DNA of 64,000 bases from Epiperipatus broadwayi (taxonomy: Eukaryota; Onychophora; Udeonychophora; Euonychophora; Peripatidae). The notes under the pieces are model-generated. The model was not told the origin of the DNA, did not search any database, and saw only the letters and a list, made by a program, of their open reading frames with translations. The DNA is taken from assembly GCA_028023455.1 (NCBI GenBank), contig JAQFVV010000003.1:1200001-1264000 (forward strand). The letters run 5' to 3'. Position 1 is the stretch's first letter, and every line of letters begins with the position of its first letter. A program made the translations under genes and the position numbers. This document shows positions 39,611 through 50,255 of the stretch, piece by piece.

Positions 39611-40762
39611 TAATACTTATATAATAAATTGTTTTTCTCTTCACTAGTGAAAATTGTAATTATAAATATGCGACTTTTTTCACATGTGTTAGTGAAGCTA
39701 TAATTATACTTAAAATAATGTGTAATAGGTCTGCTTAGCGCTTTCGAGATTTAATGTTCGAATCTTATACTCATAGCTTTGTGAATGAATACTGTTGTTA
39801 TTTATTGTACACATATGCAAATGAGTTTGAATATTTAATTAGTACATTGTTTAGAGAGAGCAAAGCATGCCTCTCTTCTATTAATGGCACTGTGATCATT
39901 TGCAATGTAAAAAGCCTCTTTAACTTTTCTTTTGGCATCACTCTTCTCTGTACAAACTATTTGGGCAGAACTAGATTCAAATACATGGCCTGTAGCTGCT
40001 TGGTGGTCCCAGAATACTGAAGTTCCTTCATTTTATAATCAATCAGAGAATAAAAACATTTTATAGAAAACTCAGAAATAAACAACCTAAAGACAATATG
40101 AAATATCTATCAATACCTTTTATACATAATGTAACCTCAAACATTGCAAAAAAATTGCCTAACAATTTCAAATTTAGCTTCAGAACACTTCCCAATACTA
40201 ACCGACTAATAAATAATTCCAAAGATACAATAGAAAGAGATCAAGTCTTTCATGTGGTCTATAAAATGGCATGCCCTCAATTAGGTTGCCAGGCATCTTA
40301 CTATAGTGAGATTCGGGCTAACCTTAATACAAGAATTTACCAACACAGGTATGTATACAACAGGGTTAAAAATAAAAATGAAGGAACATCAGTATTCTGG
40401 GACCACCAAATAGTTACAGGCCATGTATTTGAACCTAGTTCTGCCCAACTAGTTTGTACAGAGAAGAGTGATGCCAAAAAAAAGTTAAAGAGGCATTTTA
40501 CATTGCAAATGATCCCAGTGCCATTAATAGAAGAGAGGCATGCTTTTCTCTCTCTAAACAATGGACTAATTAAATATTCAAACTCATTTGCATATGTGTA
40601 CAATAAATAACAACAGTATTCATTCACAAAGCTATGAGTATGAGATTCGAACATTAAATCTTGAAAGGGCTAAGCAGACCTATTACACATTATTTTAAGT
40701 ATAATTATAGCTTCACTAACACATGCGAAAAAAGTTGCATATTTATAATTATAATACTTATA
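39611..40762. mobile_element. Penelope-like element, 5'-truncated, with inverted copy of its 3' end
   Basis: A + strand 3' portion (about 40035-40751) carries the endonuclease frame. The sequence 39657-40034 is the reverse complement of about 40374-40751, so the 3' part is present twice, head-on, with a 340-bp spacer. The two arms differ by scattered substitutions and a few indels. TAATACTTATA occurs at 39611-39621 and again at 40752-40762, a possible 11-bp target duplication. Truncation with an inverted partial copy is known for Penelope-like elements. Confidence 0.78.
40035..40610 (+). pseudogene. GIY-YIG endonuclease part of a Penelope-like retroelement
   Basis: The frame is open from the junction at 40035 to the stop at 40610, about 190 codons; an internal ATG is at 40098. 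It reads IAKKLPNNFKFSFRT, then VVYKMACPQLGCQASYYSE, RANLNTRIYQHR, DHQIVTGHVF and a basic C-terminal part. This matches the linker and GIY-YIG domain of Penelope elements, in which CPxC precedes the YIG tyrosine and is followed by R...RL..H. The second GIY tyrosine region reads YYSE instead of YVGE. The reverse transcriptase domain is missing, so it cannot act alone. A long overlapping frame on the opposite strand is a shadow. Confidence 0.8.
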
Positions 40763-41241
40763 ATTTTGATAATTGTTTAGTATGTATTTTTCTGTCCTTT
40801 CCATGTTTAAGGCTATGAATTACAGCACAAAGAAGTGGGTCATTTTCTCCATGTGAATTCAAACTCCTGCTAAGGAAAACAGTCTATTATCTTGCCTTCA
40901 ATTACATCAGTTTATGGTAGCTATTCTGAAAATTCTCTGGTCAGCTAAAACCAACTGCTGCACTTTATCAAGTTGCAATAAAATATTGAAACCAATTTTC
41001 AGCTGACCATTTTTACAAAAATTATTATCCAGACTGGCTGATATTTTTTTATCAGCTCTTTTTATAAAATCATCTGAGGTGTTATAACAACATCTTGATT
41101 AAAAACAGAATTTTATTTTTATCTTTTCGAATCCTTTGGAATCTATATACATGTTTTTACTTAGGGGATTTTTAATAGATAAAAAATTTGTTTAATTAAT
41201 TAAAAAGATTTCAAGAATAAGTATGGTGTTTTTACATTTCA

Positions 41242-41242
<1 letters not shown>

Positions 41243-41284
<42 letters not shown>
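41243..41284. repeat. TAA microsatellite directly 5' of LINE A
   Basis: About 14 TAA units end immediately before the first bases of LINE A (TAGCACCAGAGG). It is probably the remnant of the target microsatellite. Confidence 0.95.
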
Positions 41285-41285
<1 letters not shown>

Positions 41286-41470
41286 TAGCACCAGAGGTCA
41301 CCTCTAGCTTACCACTTGTTCAGATCGTGCTCCTCAATTTATTAAAATAACATAAAATATACCGATTACAGGTATAAGTTTTATATCTCTAATAACTATA
41401 AAATAGAAAACTAATAGATTAATTAAAGAAAGAAGAGAAATACAAAAAGGCAACACAGATTGATTGCATA

Positions 41471-42718
41471 ATGGACTTAGATGTCCAACATAGAGCCATG
41501 ATGTCTGCCAGCTCAGACACATTTAAAAGTTCTTATGCACAAGTTGCAAAATTACCATCAACGGTTATAAAAAAAAGTGAAAATAATACGTGATTGTTTT
41601 TCTCAAGGAAAATGCAGCTAGCACCTAGATTTCACCGTTCTACAGCAGGAGATCTGATGAAACTAGATCTTACCCCAAAAACCACTGAAACCTATGTTAA
41701 CGCAATAAAAGAGCCTTGGTCTAATGATAGCCTTAAAAAAATATCTGAAGTGTTTAACCAGACCATCCCTAGGGAACTCTTCAATTCATTTAAACATTTT
41801 TTCACTGAATGCTCCGTTGTCATTGCAATTACAGATAGAAACTGTTTGCTTTATAGTTTCCCTAAGGAGCTTCTATTCGAAGAGATAAATAATAAAAACC
41901 TATGAAATTTGATAGTTCACGTGGGAGATCATCTGAATCTGCATTATCTGGCTATTGAATTTGTAAATGAAGAAAGCAAAGAATTGTTCCGACAAGAAAT
42001 GAAAACTCTGGGGCAATATGCATTAGTTGTAGTCAATCCCAACAGAGAACACTTTATTACTGGTTTAATTAAAAAAACTTACCTAGGTTACTCAGAAACA
42101 GATTTCATTAAACTTATGAAACCATTCGGGCAGGTGATAGATTTTCAGCCTTTACAGATTAAAAATACATCCATCCCAATATTTAGTAACAATTATAGAT
42201 TTAAAGTAAAACTGGGAGAGAACATTAATCCTGAAAATATTCCAACACAAGTTGCAGTTGAAGAAGCGACATTATTTCTTGTTATAAACGGTCTAAAACC
42301 GCAATGCTTTCATTGCAAAGAATGCGGTCATCTTATTAGCAACTTTCCGGCTTTATATTGTAATAATTGTAATATGAGTGCATCTCCCTTACATCAATGC
42401 CCAAAAGAAGACTTTCATAGTAATCAAGAAGTGACTATAGATGAGGTTGTGCAATCGACAGACCATAATATTGAGGGAAAAAATGATATTGACATTAGAA
42501 ATAGTGGAAAGGTGATTCTACATATTACAGGGTCCAATAGCATTGAAGTTTCCTCCTCTCCTAATCTGGAAATCTCACTCCCTCTTAATAAAACAACTCT
42601 CGAAATAATGGAACTGCTCGCAATGTTATCGTCCCCACAAATTCTAGAAACTTCACAAATCACTAGAAAACCAGGTCGGCCACCTAAAAAAAATCAGGTA
42701 ATAATTCCAAGAAACTAA
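41471..42718 (+). pseudogene. LINE A ORF1 (RNA-binding, zinc-knuckle protein), two nonsense codons
   Basis: The start ATG at 41471 gives MDLDVQHRAM... with SYAQV, a motif shared with the start of LINE B ORF1 (SYASV). One frame runs 416 codons to TAA at 42716, broken only by TGA at 41591 and TGA at 41903 (TGG in the LINE B equivalent, NLWETI). Shared blocks include PRELFNSFKHFF, the Y-L-A-I-E-F segment, and MKPFGQV, which looks like an RRM-type fold. The first knuckle CFHCKECGH has lost its final cysteine; a second cysteine-rich cluster (YCNNCNM...HQC) follows. Near the C-terminus RKPGRPPKK is AT-hook-like, which would suit an element living in AT-rich repeats. Function as RNA chaperone is inferred from the family. 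Confidence 0.85.
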
Positions 42719-42957
42719 TGGCTCTAGAATGTGAAAGTAGTGATAATGATTCCCCTCCTCCAGTCTCTAGGAAAAAAGCTAACATCACGCCAAGTTACAA
42801 TGCCTCTCTAATTGCCACATACTCATCAGAAAATAGTCCAATGGAAGAGGAAACTGATAGTATTACAAACATAAATAAAGTTTTACTTGAAAACCCATTC
42901 ACAGATAGGAAAATGAGATCCAATGATATTTCTCTCAAATCTACAGACAATAATTGA
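42718..42957 (+). CDS. Small frame overlapping the ORF1 stop of LINE A (TAATG)
   Basis: A 79-codon frame, MALECESSDNDSPPPVSRKK..., starts at the ATG overlapping the ORF1 stop in TAATG. TAATG overlaps are used for termination-reinitiation in some LINEs. In LINE B the equivalent zone also continues in another frame after ORF1, so this may instead be the frameshifted natural C-terminus of ORF1. It is low-complexity, rich in S, N and acidic residues, with no known domain. Confidence 0.4.
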   Translation: MALECESSDNDSPPPVSRKKANITPSYNASLIATYSSENSPMEEETDSITNINKVLLENPFTDRKMRSNDISLKSTDNN

Positions 42958-43088
42958 ACAATGCATATTTATTGATCCATTAAAATATACTACAGATTTC
43001 CTTATTAAAATATTTAACTTTATTTTAGAATAAAACTTTCCTATGCTAGGCTTAGATTCTGATATATATGTGCACACATATACAAATA

Positions 43089-46000
43089 ATGGATATTAAA
43101 ATAGGAGTTTTTAATGTTAGAGGGTTAAACTCCCCACAAAAAATTGACCTCCTCACTAAATGGTACGACATTGTTAAACCGCAGATAATGGGCATTATCG
43201 AAACAAAGATCTACAGTGGCTCACTAATCAACACTACAGACAAGCTAAATTCCAACGGCCATACAGCCTTCTCAAACACATCTGACACTCCATCAGCGGA
43301 TACAGGCATTATCATTGATAAAGCCTGCCCATTTAGTTCTTTCAAAATCCTACATATTGCTGCGCACTTGCTGATAATTATATTTACTCATAAAGCCATT
43401 ACCTTAAACATAGCAATTGTTTATATCCCCCCAGGTCCCACTATTATAAATAGAATTATACAAACACTTAACTCTAGGTTCATAAATGCTATGTATCTGG
43501 CGATTATTTTGGGAGATTTCAACATGACATATCAGACCTTCACCGGCAAATGGTTACATCAACTGTCCTTTTCGATGATGAGTGGAAGAGGCTTTCTGCC
43601 AGAAAAGTCCGTGTCATTTAACAATGGTAGACCTTCATCACTTATAGATCCGGTTTTCTATTCGCCATCATTACACAACATGATATGCATTCGATTAAAG
43701 AATTCTCCCCTCTCTGATCATGCAGCTGTTTTAGTGTCACTGGAAATTAATTTTGATAATAGAACAACAATTAATACAGGAAGAACCATCAGAGGTCTAC
43801 TACCATCACACACACCAGAATATCTTTTTTCAGAAGTATACATATATCTTCACAAGTTGAAAAATATTACAATGGATCCAGTCCAAGCATGATGTGCTTT
43901 TACTAACCTTCTATCATTTAATATTGATCATCTTACCAGGACAACAACATCCCCAACAAAACTACTAAAGCTTATGGATGATACCTATAAAAAAATTATT
44001 GGCACTTCTCAATCAAATCTCGATCATCCCTGTCTGATGGCTTTAAAGAAGAAATATCAAGAGTTAACAAACCAGCTTAAAGAATATATCTCCATTAAAA
44101 AGAAAAAGTTATATTTAAATAAGCCACACATGTATACCAGAAACTTCATTAGATGGGCGCTAGGCCACCCCTCCCAGGTGCGAGTCCCAGCAGCTATTAA
44201 AGTTCTAACTGAAATTGTCTATGGAGATTTTATGTTGGAGTGGCTTTACATATTGTATAGAGAAAAATTCCAGAGGGTATCCTCTCCAAGTTTAATGGCC
44301 TTTTCATGAGATAGATCAGAAAATGAATTTAAAATTTCTTTAAAAGATTTCATTAAAAAAATAGAAGCGATGCCAGATTCATGTCATTCTGGCATAGATG
44401 GAATTTCCAAGTTTGTATACAAACATAAATCGCTGCACAATATATGCTTAACCTAGTCTCCTACCTCACTAAGGACATCTATAAAATACAGGGCTTAAAT
44501 CAAATTATGCATGTGCCATTTTAATCTCAAACACCACTAACCTACATCCAATTTCAATGTGCTCCCTTGGCATAAAGATAATAGAATCAGTGATAAAAGA
44601 TAAAATAGAGCCATTCATTTTGCCAAACCTATCAAAAATGCAATTTGCCAAAAAAAAATCCTCAACAGGACAGGCAGCCTTTCTATTCAAGTCAACTATA
44701 GAAACTGTTAGAGATAATAAAAAATACAGTCCAGTTGTTATTCAACTAGATATTGCAGCCGCTTTTGACATGATTTCCATCAGTACTCTTCTTAAACCTC
44801 TGCAAAAATACTCAGTTCCGAACACATATCTAAACTTGCTTGCTAACTTGCTTTTAAACCGTGAGATTTATGTTTCCCTAAATGGGAAAACTTCACTACC
44901 AATAGTGCCACACCAGTCCATTCCTCAGGGATTACCTCTCATTGCCTTACTGTTTACTGCCTATATCAACCCTCTTATAAAAATAATAGAAAATGAATTT
45001 TCAGGAATCTACGTGCCTACCATCAATGACAACATCTCATGTATCGCATATATGGATGATATAGCAATATTTCTATCATCTCAAAAACAAATTCCAAAAC
45101 TTCTTAAGATACTTAATAATTTTACAAAAGAATACAAGCTAACATTTAATATGGAGAAATCGTGTGCATGGCAGATCTTCACCAGTAATAGCATTACTAA
45201 AGTTTTCAAAGGTAGACAAGCGCATTTCTTGGGTTCAACTTTTATTTACGACATTCATCTATGAGATCGATCATACAGAAAAATTTGATAGAGAAAGTGG
45301 AAAAGACTGTCAATTCATTCTTCAAAGCCTACCTCTCTATATATACAAAAATGGCCTTGCTTAACATGCTTGTGATTACAAAAATCTCTTATATTACTCC
45401 AACAATCATTTATACCAAGGCATTTACAAATAAAATAGACTCCTTATGCAGAAAATTATTCTGGGAAAAAAGATTTCAATATCAATAAAACATCTAAGAA
45501 AGCCCCTTTCACAAAATGGCCTTGGCCTTCACTCAATACATGTCTTCAGGATACAAAAAACATTGAACATAATATCTACACGTGCACAAAAATTCCCATT
45601 TTTAGAAATTGCTGCCAAGATTACCCCTACAGATAGATGACCTCCTCTCCAAGGATATCTGAACACACTACTTACACCATTATTAACAATTCACACTCTT
45701 AATTTTAAACCACCACAAGCCAAATATAAATATTGGGAAGTTTATCAACTTCTACATCCAAATCAAGATGATGTACAAACTCCACTTCATATTAATAATA
45801 AACAATTATGTTGCAAATTCAAACTATGGTCAATTGAACCAAAATGTTTTAACTTTCTCCTAAAGATAAATCTAGACTCACTACCTACACAACACTTTTT
45901 GAAATATCAAAGAAACTATAAAGATATAGATGATATATGTAATCTTTGCCATAGGGACTCGGAGACACAAAACCACCTTTTTTTTTCATGCTCAAGTCTA

Positions 46001-46282
46001 GAAAACATTCGTGAAATTATTAGCACTTCACTCAAGGATAAAAAAATCAATATGAAAACCCTTTTTGACTCTTTTAAAAGAGGTATCTTTGCTGAAATAA
46101 GAATGTGCACATTTTTACTCCATGCCTTATGGTGTACAAGGTGTAATTTCATATACAATTATAACCCTAGAAGACATCCAAACACGTTCAGAAATAAGCT
46201 GCAAACCATACATGAAAGAGACATGAAGATTACAGATCAATCTAAGTACATTGACACCTGGAATATACAAGAACTTATATAA
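43089..46282 (+). pseudogene. LINE A ORF2 (endonuclease-reverse transcriptase), decayed
   Basis: The likely start ATG at 43089 gives MDIKIGVFNVRGLN. The AP-type endonuclease shows the N of FNVRG, ETKIYSG, YIPPGP, LGDFNM and LSDHAA. An in-frame TGA falls at 43890 and another at 44307. Reverse transcriptase motifs are VVIQLDIAAAFD, IPQGLPLIALLF, and AYMDDIAIF; the DD pair is intact. Frame changes occur near 44.45, 45.25 and 45.47 kb, with a further TGA at 45638. The C-terminal part has GLGL, and then CNLC-x8-H-x4-C, the usual LINE C-terminal knuckle. The protein would nick target DNA and prime reverse transcription there. It is not functional now. Confidence 0.9.
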
Positions 46283-46597
46283 AAGCACTAACAAAAAAAA
46301 CTATATCAAATGTGGATCCTTGTGCCAGTTTTAAAGCCAACTGACACAAACTAGATGTATTCCTGCTTTAATTTAATTGAAGTATATCTAATTGAATATT
46401 ATCATATGATTGAATGATCATCATTGTTTTTGTTGAACTGTTTTTTTTTAGATACTTCTAGTTTGATAACTCATACAGTTACTGATCAAATCATTGTACA
46501 TATGCAGTTTTGTGAAACCAATTTATATGTAAGAACTATGTGTCAAATGTAACTTGTATAACCTTTTAGAGTACTAATAAAGTTTATCCTTTGAAAC

Positions 46598-46636
46598 ATC
46601 ATCATCATAATAATAATAATGATGATGATGATGATG

Positions 46637-46705
<69 letters not shown>
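46598..46705. repeat. ATC/ATG/TAA triplet tail of LINE A and target of LINE B
   Basis: ATCATCATC, TAA units, ATG units and a long TAA run lie directly between CTTTGAAAC of LINE A and GGGAGTTACTATAG of LINE B. It also generates long artificial frames of repeated residues on both strands. Confidence 0.93.
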
Positions 46706-46925
46706 GGGAGTTACTATAGTTACTATAGTAAAGAACGGTTCTCTAACAAATATTATCATCGTTATTATAGAAAAATATCAGTTATTTCGTCAAACCATAA
46801 GGTAAAACTGACTTATATATTATTTATATATAATAACATAATTTTTCTACATAGTTTTTTTAAATAAAAAATCTCAAAATAATCATATTTTAGAAAAAAA
46901 ATAATCCAAAGAAATACGCCATAAT

Positions 46926-48050
46926 ATGGCGATTCCAAATAAGAACGCACAAATTAATTGTTCTACAAATATGTCTATCGAATTTCCAATTCTAGCTATC
47001 AATAATATAAACAAAAATAAATCGTATGCTAGCGTTACCAAAACTATTAATAATCCAAATAATAAATTAGTGTTAAATGAATATCAAAAAACACGTTTTC
47101 GAACGTCTACATTAAATGACATACAGGAATTAGACTTAAATACAATAGACAATTCTCCACCCCCACTTACCGAATATACACAGGAAATGTTAAATAAGAT
47201 TTCTGAAAATTTTAATAACACCATTCCTCGAAATCTTTTTAATTCATTCAAACGTTTTTTTTCTCAAAGATCAGTCATAATAGCTGCAACGGATTCGAAT
47301 TGTTCACTCTATAGATTTCCTCGTCAAGCACTATATGATGCAATAACCTCACATAATTTATGGGAAACAATTTCTAAAATAGCAGATCTCACTAATCTGA
47401 GATATATAGCAATTGAATTTTTTGAAACAAGTCAAAAAGAGCGTTTTCAAACACTTATCAAAACAATACATAATTACATTCTAGTAATAGTGGACGAAAA
47501 TAAACAAAATATTATTAGCGGTATACTCAAAAACACATATTTTAACTACAAAATAGAAGATTTTCAAAATATGATGCAACCTTTTGGAAAAGTGTTAAGC
47601 CTACAAGGAATATATTATAAAGACACACCCATACATATACCATCAAATAATTACGAATTCAAAATAAAGTTGCACTCAAATATTGATCCAAATAATATCC
47701 CAACGCAAATATTAGATCAAGAAGCAATGCTATGTTTATATATAAGAGGATTAAAACCTAAGTGTTACGCTTGCGGATTAAGAGGTCATCTAGCAATTCA
47801 ATGCAAGGAGTTTTCTACACTTAAAAAAAAAAAACAGGTCAATGAATCAAACATTGAACATCAAACTGACATGTCAATAGCAGATAAATCAAAAATTATC
47901 ATACAAAATAATGAAAACAATAATGATCATGAGGCAAAAAATTCAAAAGAAAACGATCCCAAAAATGAAGATAATAGTAACAACAATGCTCACACAACAG
48001 AAAAACAATCTGAAAACTCAAATAACTCAATGAATATAGGAGAAAAATGA
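46926..48050 (+). CDS. LINE B ORF1 (RRM-like, CCHC zinc-knuckle protein), open for 374 codons
   Basis: The frame starts MAIPNKNAQINCSTN and is uninterrupted. SYASV lies near residue 38, PRNLFNSFKRFF near 100, an RRM-like region with MMQPFGKV near 220, and a perfect knuckle C-x2-C-x4-H-x4-C (CYACGLRGHLAIQC) near residues 280-293. The C-terminus is rich in N, K and E. After the stop at 48050, readable sequence continues in other frames (DPEMTHIIINKT, then TKRKTAGLKTKP) up to about 48376, so the natural protein was probably longer and has been cut by small frameshifts in A runs. The role is binding element RNA, inferred from the family. Confidence 0.85.
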   Translation: MAIPNKNAQINCSTNMSIEFPILAINNINKNKSYASVTKTINNPNNKLVLNEYQKTRFRTSTLNDIQELDLNTIDNSPPPLTEYTQEMLNKISENFNNTIPRNLFNSFKRFFSQRSVIIAATDSNCSLYRFPRQALYDAITSHNLWETISKIADLTNLRYIAIEFFETSQKERFQTLIKTIHNYILVIVDENKQNIISGILKNTYFNYKIEDFQNMMQPFGKVLSLQGIYYKDTPIHIPSNNYEFKIKLHSNIDPNNIPTQILDQEAMLCLYIRGLKPKCYACGLRGHLAIQCKEFSTLKKKKQVNESNIEHQTDMSIADKSKIIIQNNENNNDHEAKNSKENDPKNEDNSNNNAHTTEKQSENSNNSMNIGEK

Positions 48051-48546
48051 TGAAAACATAGATCCAGAAATGACTCATATTATAATTAATAAAACATCAA
48101 CAGAAATTATGCAAACTATAATACCGCCACAGACAATCAACACCATCACAAGAAACTAAAAGAAAAACAGCAGGACTCAAAACAAAGCCTGATATTAAAA
48201 AAATTGAAACAGATTACAAGGATAATAAATCAAGCATATCTGATCTGCCAACTGAAAACATACAAATAGAATTTAATAACTTTCAACAAAATATCAAGCA
48301 GAAAAAACATCAATTTAAAAATACATCATATGAAACAAGATCATCAACTACACAAACCATGCCACAAGAACTATAACATAAGAAGATTAAAAAAACAAAA
48401 AAACAAATCATAATTTACATATAACCAAGGAAAATTACAATCATCCAACATACAATAAAACTACTTTATGAAAATTAAAATATCAGCTTTCAACATTAGA
48501 GGAATAAATTCAATATCAAAACTACAACATCTTAGTAAATTATAAG

Positions 48547-49290
48547 TGTAGTGTTTGTAAAAATGGCAGACATTTTTGTGCACTCCAGAAAAACTAGAAT
48601 TTATTCGTAAGGCTGTTTTTAGATTGCGCTCTGATAGCTGAGGAATTTAATTAGTGCATTGATGTAATGGCGATCAACAATTCCTAGAAGTATTTGCTAA
48701 TTACAAATGCTTCTAGATAAGAGACGTTACCTTATTGGTCAGTGCATTGATTGAGATCATTGCAGTTGTCAGAGAGCGAATAGAAGATGGTGTAACATCT
48801 AGCATTAATTAGAGGACAACTCCAGTAGAGAGCAGTCACGCAGTAGTGAGTAGCGAGCAGTATTGGAGAGACGTCTGTTTAACATCAGCAAAGATATCTC
48901 ACGTCAGTGCTGGTGGTAAATGACTAGCACACCCAGTGAAAATGTAGTTCACGGGTGTAGCTGAAAGACACCACAGCAGAGAAGAGCATTAGTTGCAAGA
49001 AGAGCATTAGTTGCAAGAAGAGCATTAGTTGCAAGAAGAGCATTAGTTGCAAGAAGAGCATTAGTTGCAAGAAGAGCATTAGTTGCCGAGAAGGGCATTA
49101 GTTGCAGAGAAGGGCATTAGTTGCAGAGCAGGGCATTAGTTGCAGAGAAGGGCATTCGTTGCAGAGCAAGGCATTTGTTGGAGAGCTTCGTTAAGAAAGA
49201 ACAGCGTGGGAATTGTATAACGTTATTTGCTGACCGCACAGTATGACTTGCAGTTATAACCTTGGCACAGTCATAAGTGTGGATATTACA
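48547..49290 (+). repeat. 5' LTR of the TRIM (744 bp)
   Basis: It begins TGTAGTGTTTGTAAAAATGG and ends GATATTACA. It contains 11 occurrences of an 18-bp minisatellite (GAAGAGCATTAGTTGCAA and variants) at about 48980-49175. It differs from the 3' LTR by scattered substitutions and by four extra minisatellite units. Confidence 0.93.
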
Positions 49291-49291
49291 A

Positions 49292-49317
49292 TGGCACAGT
49301 CGCATTTGAACCTGGGA
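49292..49317 (+). promoter_or_regulatory. Primer-binding site of the TRIM, tRNA-Ser-like
   Basis: TGGCACAGTCG directly follows the 5' LTR plus one base. TGGCGCAGTCG is the complement of the 3' end of tRNA-Ser used by elements such as 17.6 and 297, so there is one mismatch. The following ATTTGAACC is the complement of a T-loop, so the tRNA resemblance continues beyond the core. Confidence 0.65.
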
Positions 49318-49570
49318 GTAGCGAATACGTTGAACTATAAGTTTAGCCGTAGACGGAGAAACCGGGCGAAAATGACAATCCCAATTAGTAACGTTAACAT
49401 CGGTGAAAGTTTGGAAATAAAATGTTTGTGCAATTAACATCGGAAGCTAACGTAATTGGAAAAAAAAAAAAAGTTTCAGCAGCTGTTAAATCGCATATTT
49501 CTGAGTGAAATAACAGGAAAGTAGCGAGAAAAAAACAACACCAAGGAATAGCAACAAGGGTTTTTCTGGA

Positions 49571-49583
49571 GTGGAGGGAGGTG
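49571..49583 (+). promoter_or_regulatory. Polypurine tract of the TRIM
   Basis: GTGGAGGGAGGTG lies directly before the 3' LTR, where plus-strand priming is expected. Confidence 0.7.
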
Positions 49584-50255
49584 TGTAGTGTTTGTAAAAA
49601 TGGCAGACATTTTTGTGCACTCCAGAAAAACTAGAATTTATTCGTAAGGCTGTTTTTAGATCGCGCTCTGATAGCTGAGGAATTTAATTAGTGCATTGAC
49701 ATAATGGTGTTCGACAATTCCTAGAAGTATTTGCTAATTACAAATGCTTCTAGATAAGAGATGTTACCTTATTGGTCAGTGCATTGATTGAGATTGTTGC
49801 AGTTGTCAGAGAACAAATAGAAGATGGTGTAACATCTAGCATTAATTAGAGGACAACTCCAGTAGAGAGCAGTCACGCAATAGTGAGTAGCGAGCAGTAT
49901 TGGAGAGATGTCTGTTTAACATCAGCAAAGATATCTCGCATCAGTGCTGCCGGTAAATGATTAGCACACCCAGTGAAAATATAGTTCACGGGTGTAGCTG
50001 AAAGACACCACAGCAGAGAAGAGCATTAGTTGCAAGAAGAGCATTAGTTGCCGAGAAGGGCATTAGTTGCAGAGAAGGGCATTAGTTGCAGAGCAGGGCA
50101 TTAGTTGCAGAGAAGGGCATTCATTGCAGAGCAAGGCATTCGTTGGAGAGCTTCATTAAGAAAGATCAGCGTGGGAATTGTATAACATTATTTGCTGACT
50201 GCACAGTATGACTTGCAGTTATAACCTTGGCACAGTCATAAGTGCGGATATTACA
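49584..50255 (+). repeat. 3' LTR of the TRIM (672 bp)
   Basis: Same start and end as the 5' LTR but with seven minisatellite units. The 72-bp length difference is exactly four 18-bp units. It is immediately followed by the target duplication ATAAG. Confidence 0.93.

Larger units (their letters stand above)
41286..46705 (+). mobile_element. LINE A: full-length, decayed non-LTR retrotransposon in a TAA microsatellite (Tx1/L1-like)
   Basis: It lies between the TAA run at 41243 and the TAA/ATG run at 46598-46705. The order is a 185-bp 5' untranslated part, ORF1 with zinc knuckle (41471-42718), a small overlapping frame (42718-42957), ORF2 with AP-like endonuclease, reverse transcriptase and C-terminal CCHC (43089-46282), then a 310-bp 3' part ending CTTTGAAAC directly before the triplet tail. 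Length and domain order indicate a complete insertion. Clade assignment to the Tx1/L1 group is by domain layout and motif impression only. Confidence 0.88.
48547..50255 (+). mobile_element. TRIM-like LTR retrotransposon (no coding capacity) inserted in LINE B
   Basis: Two direct repeats, each TGTAG...TTACA, flank a 293-bp internal region. The whole is bounded by ATAAG on both sides (48542-48546 and 50256-50260), a perfect 5-bp target duplication. The internal region starts one base before a tRNA-complementary primer site (49292) and ends in a purine tract (49571-49583). There is no gag or pol frame, so it must have been moved by another LTR element. The strand is assigned from the order primer site then purine tract. 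It falls inside the LINE B endonuclease frame, so it is younger than LINE B. Confidence 0.93.

Noticed and set aside
40337-40654. 105-codon minus-strand frame and its + strand counterpart at 39754-40020
   Set aside because: They are nearly the same peptide because the Penelope 3' end is present twice in inverted orientation. They are antisense shadows of the endonuclease frame.
41334-41522. 62-codon minus-strand frame
   Set aside because: Antisense to the 5' part and start of LINE A ORF1.
46574-46867. Open frames of repeated M, I, Y and H residues on both strands
   Set aside because: They are translations of the TAA/ATG triplet repeat between the two LINEs, not genes.
49117-49440. 107-codon minus-strand frame across the TRIM 5' LTR
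   Set aside because: It runs through the 18-bp minisatellite and the primer site and has no protein family features.
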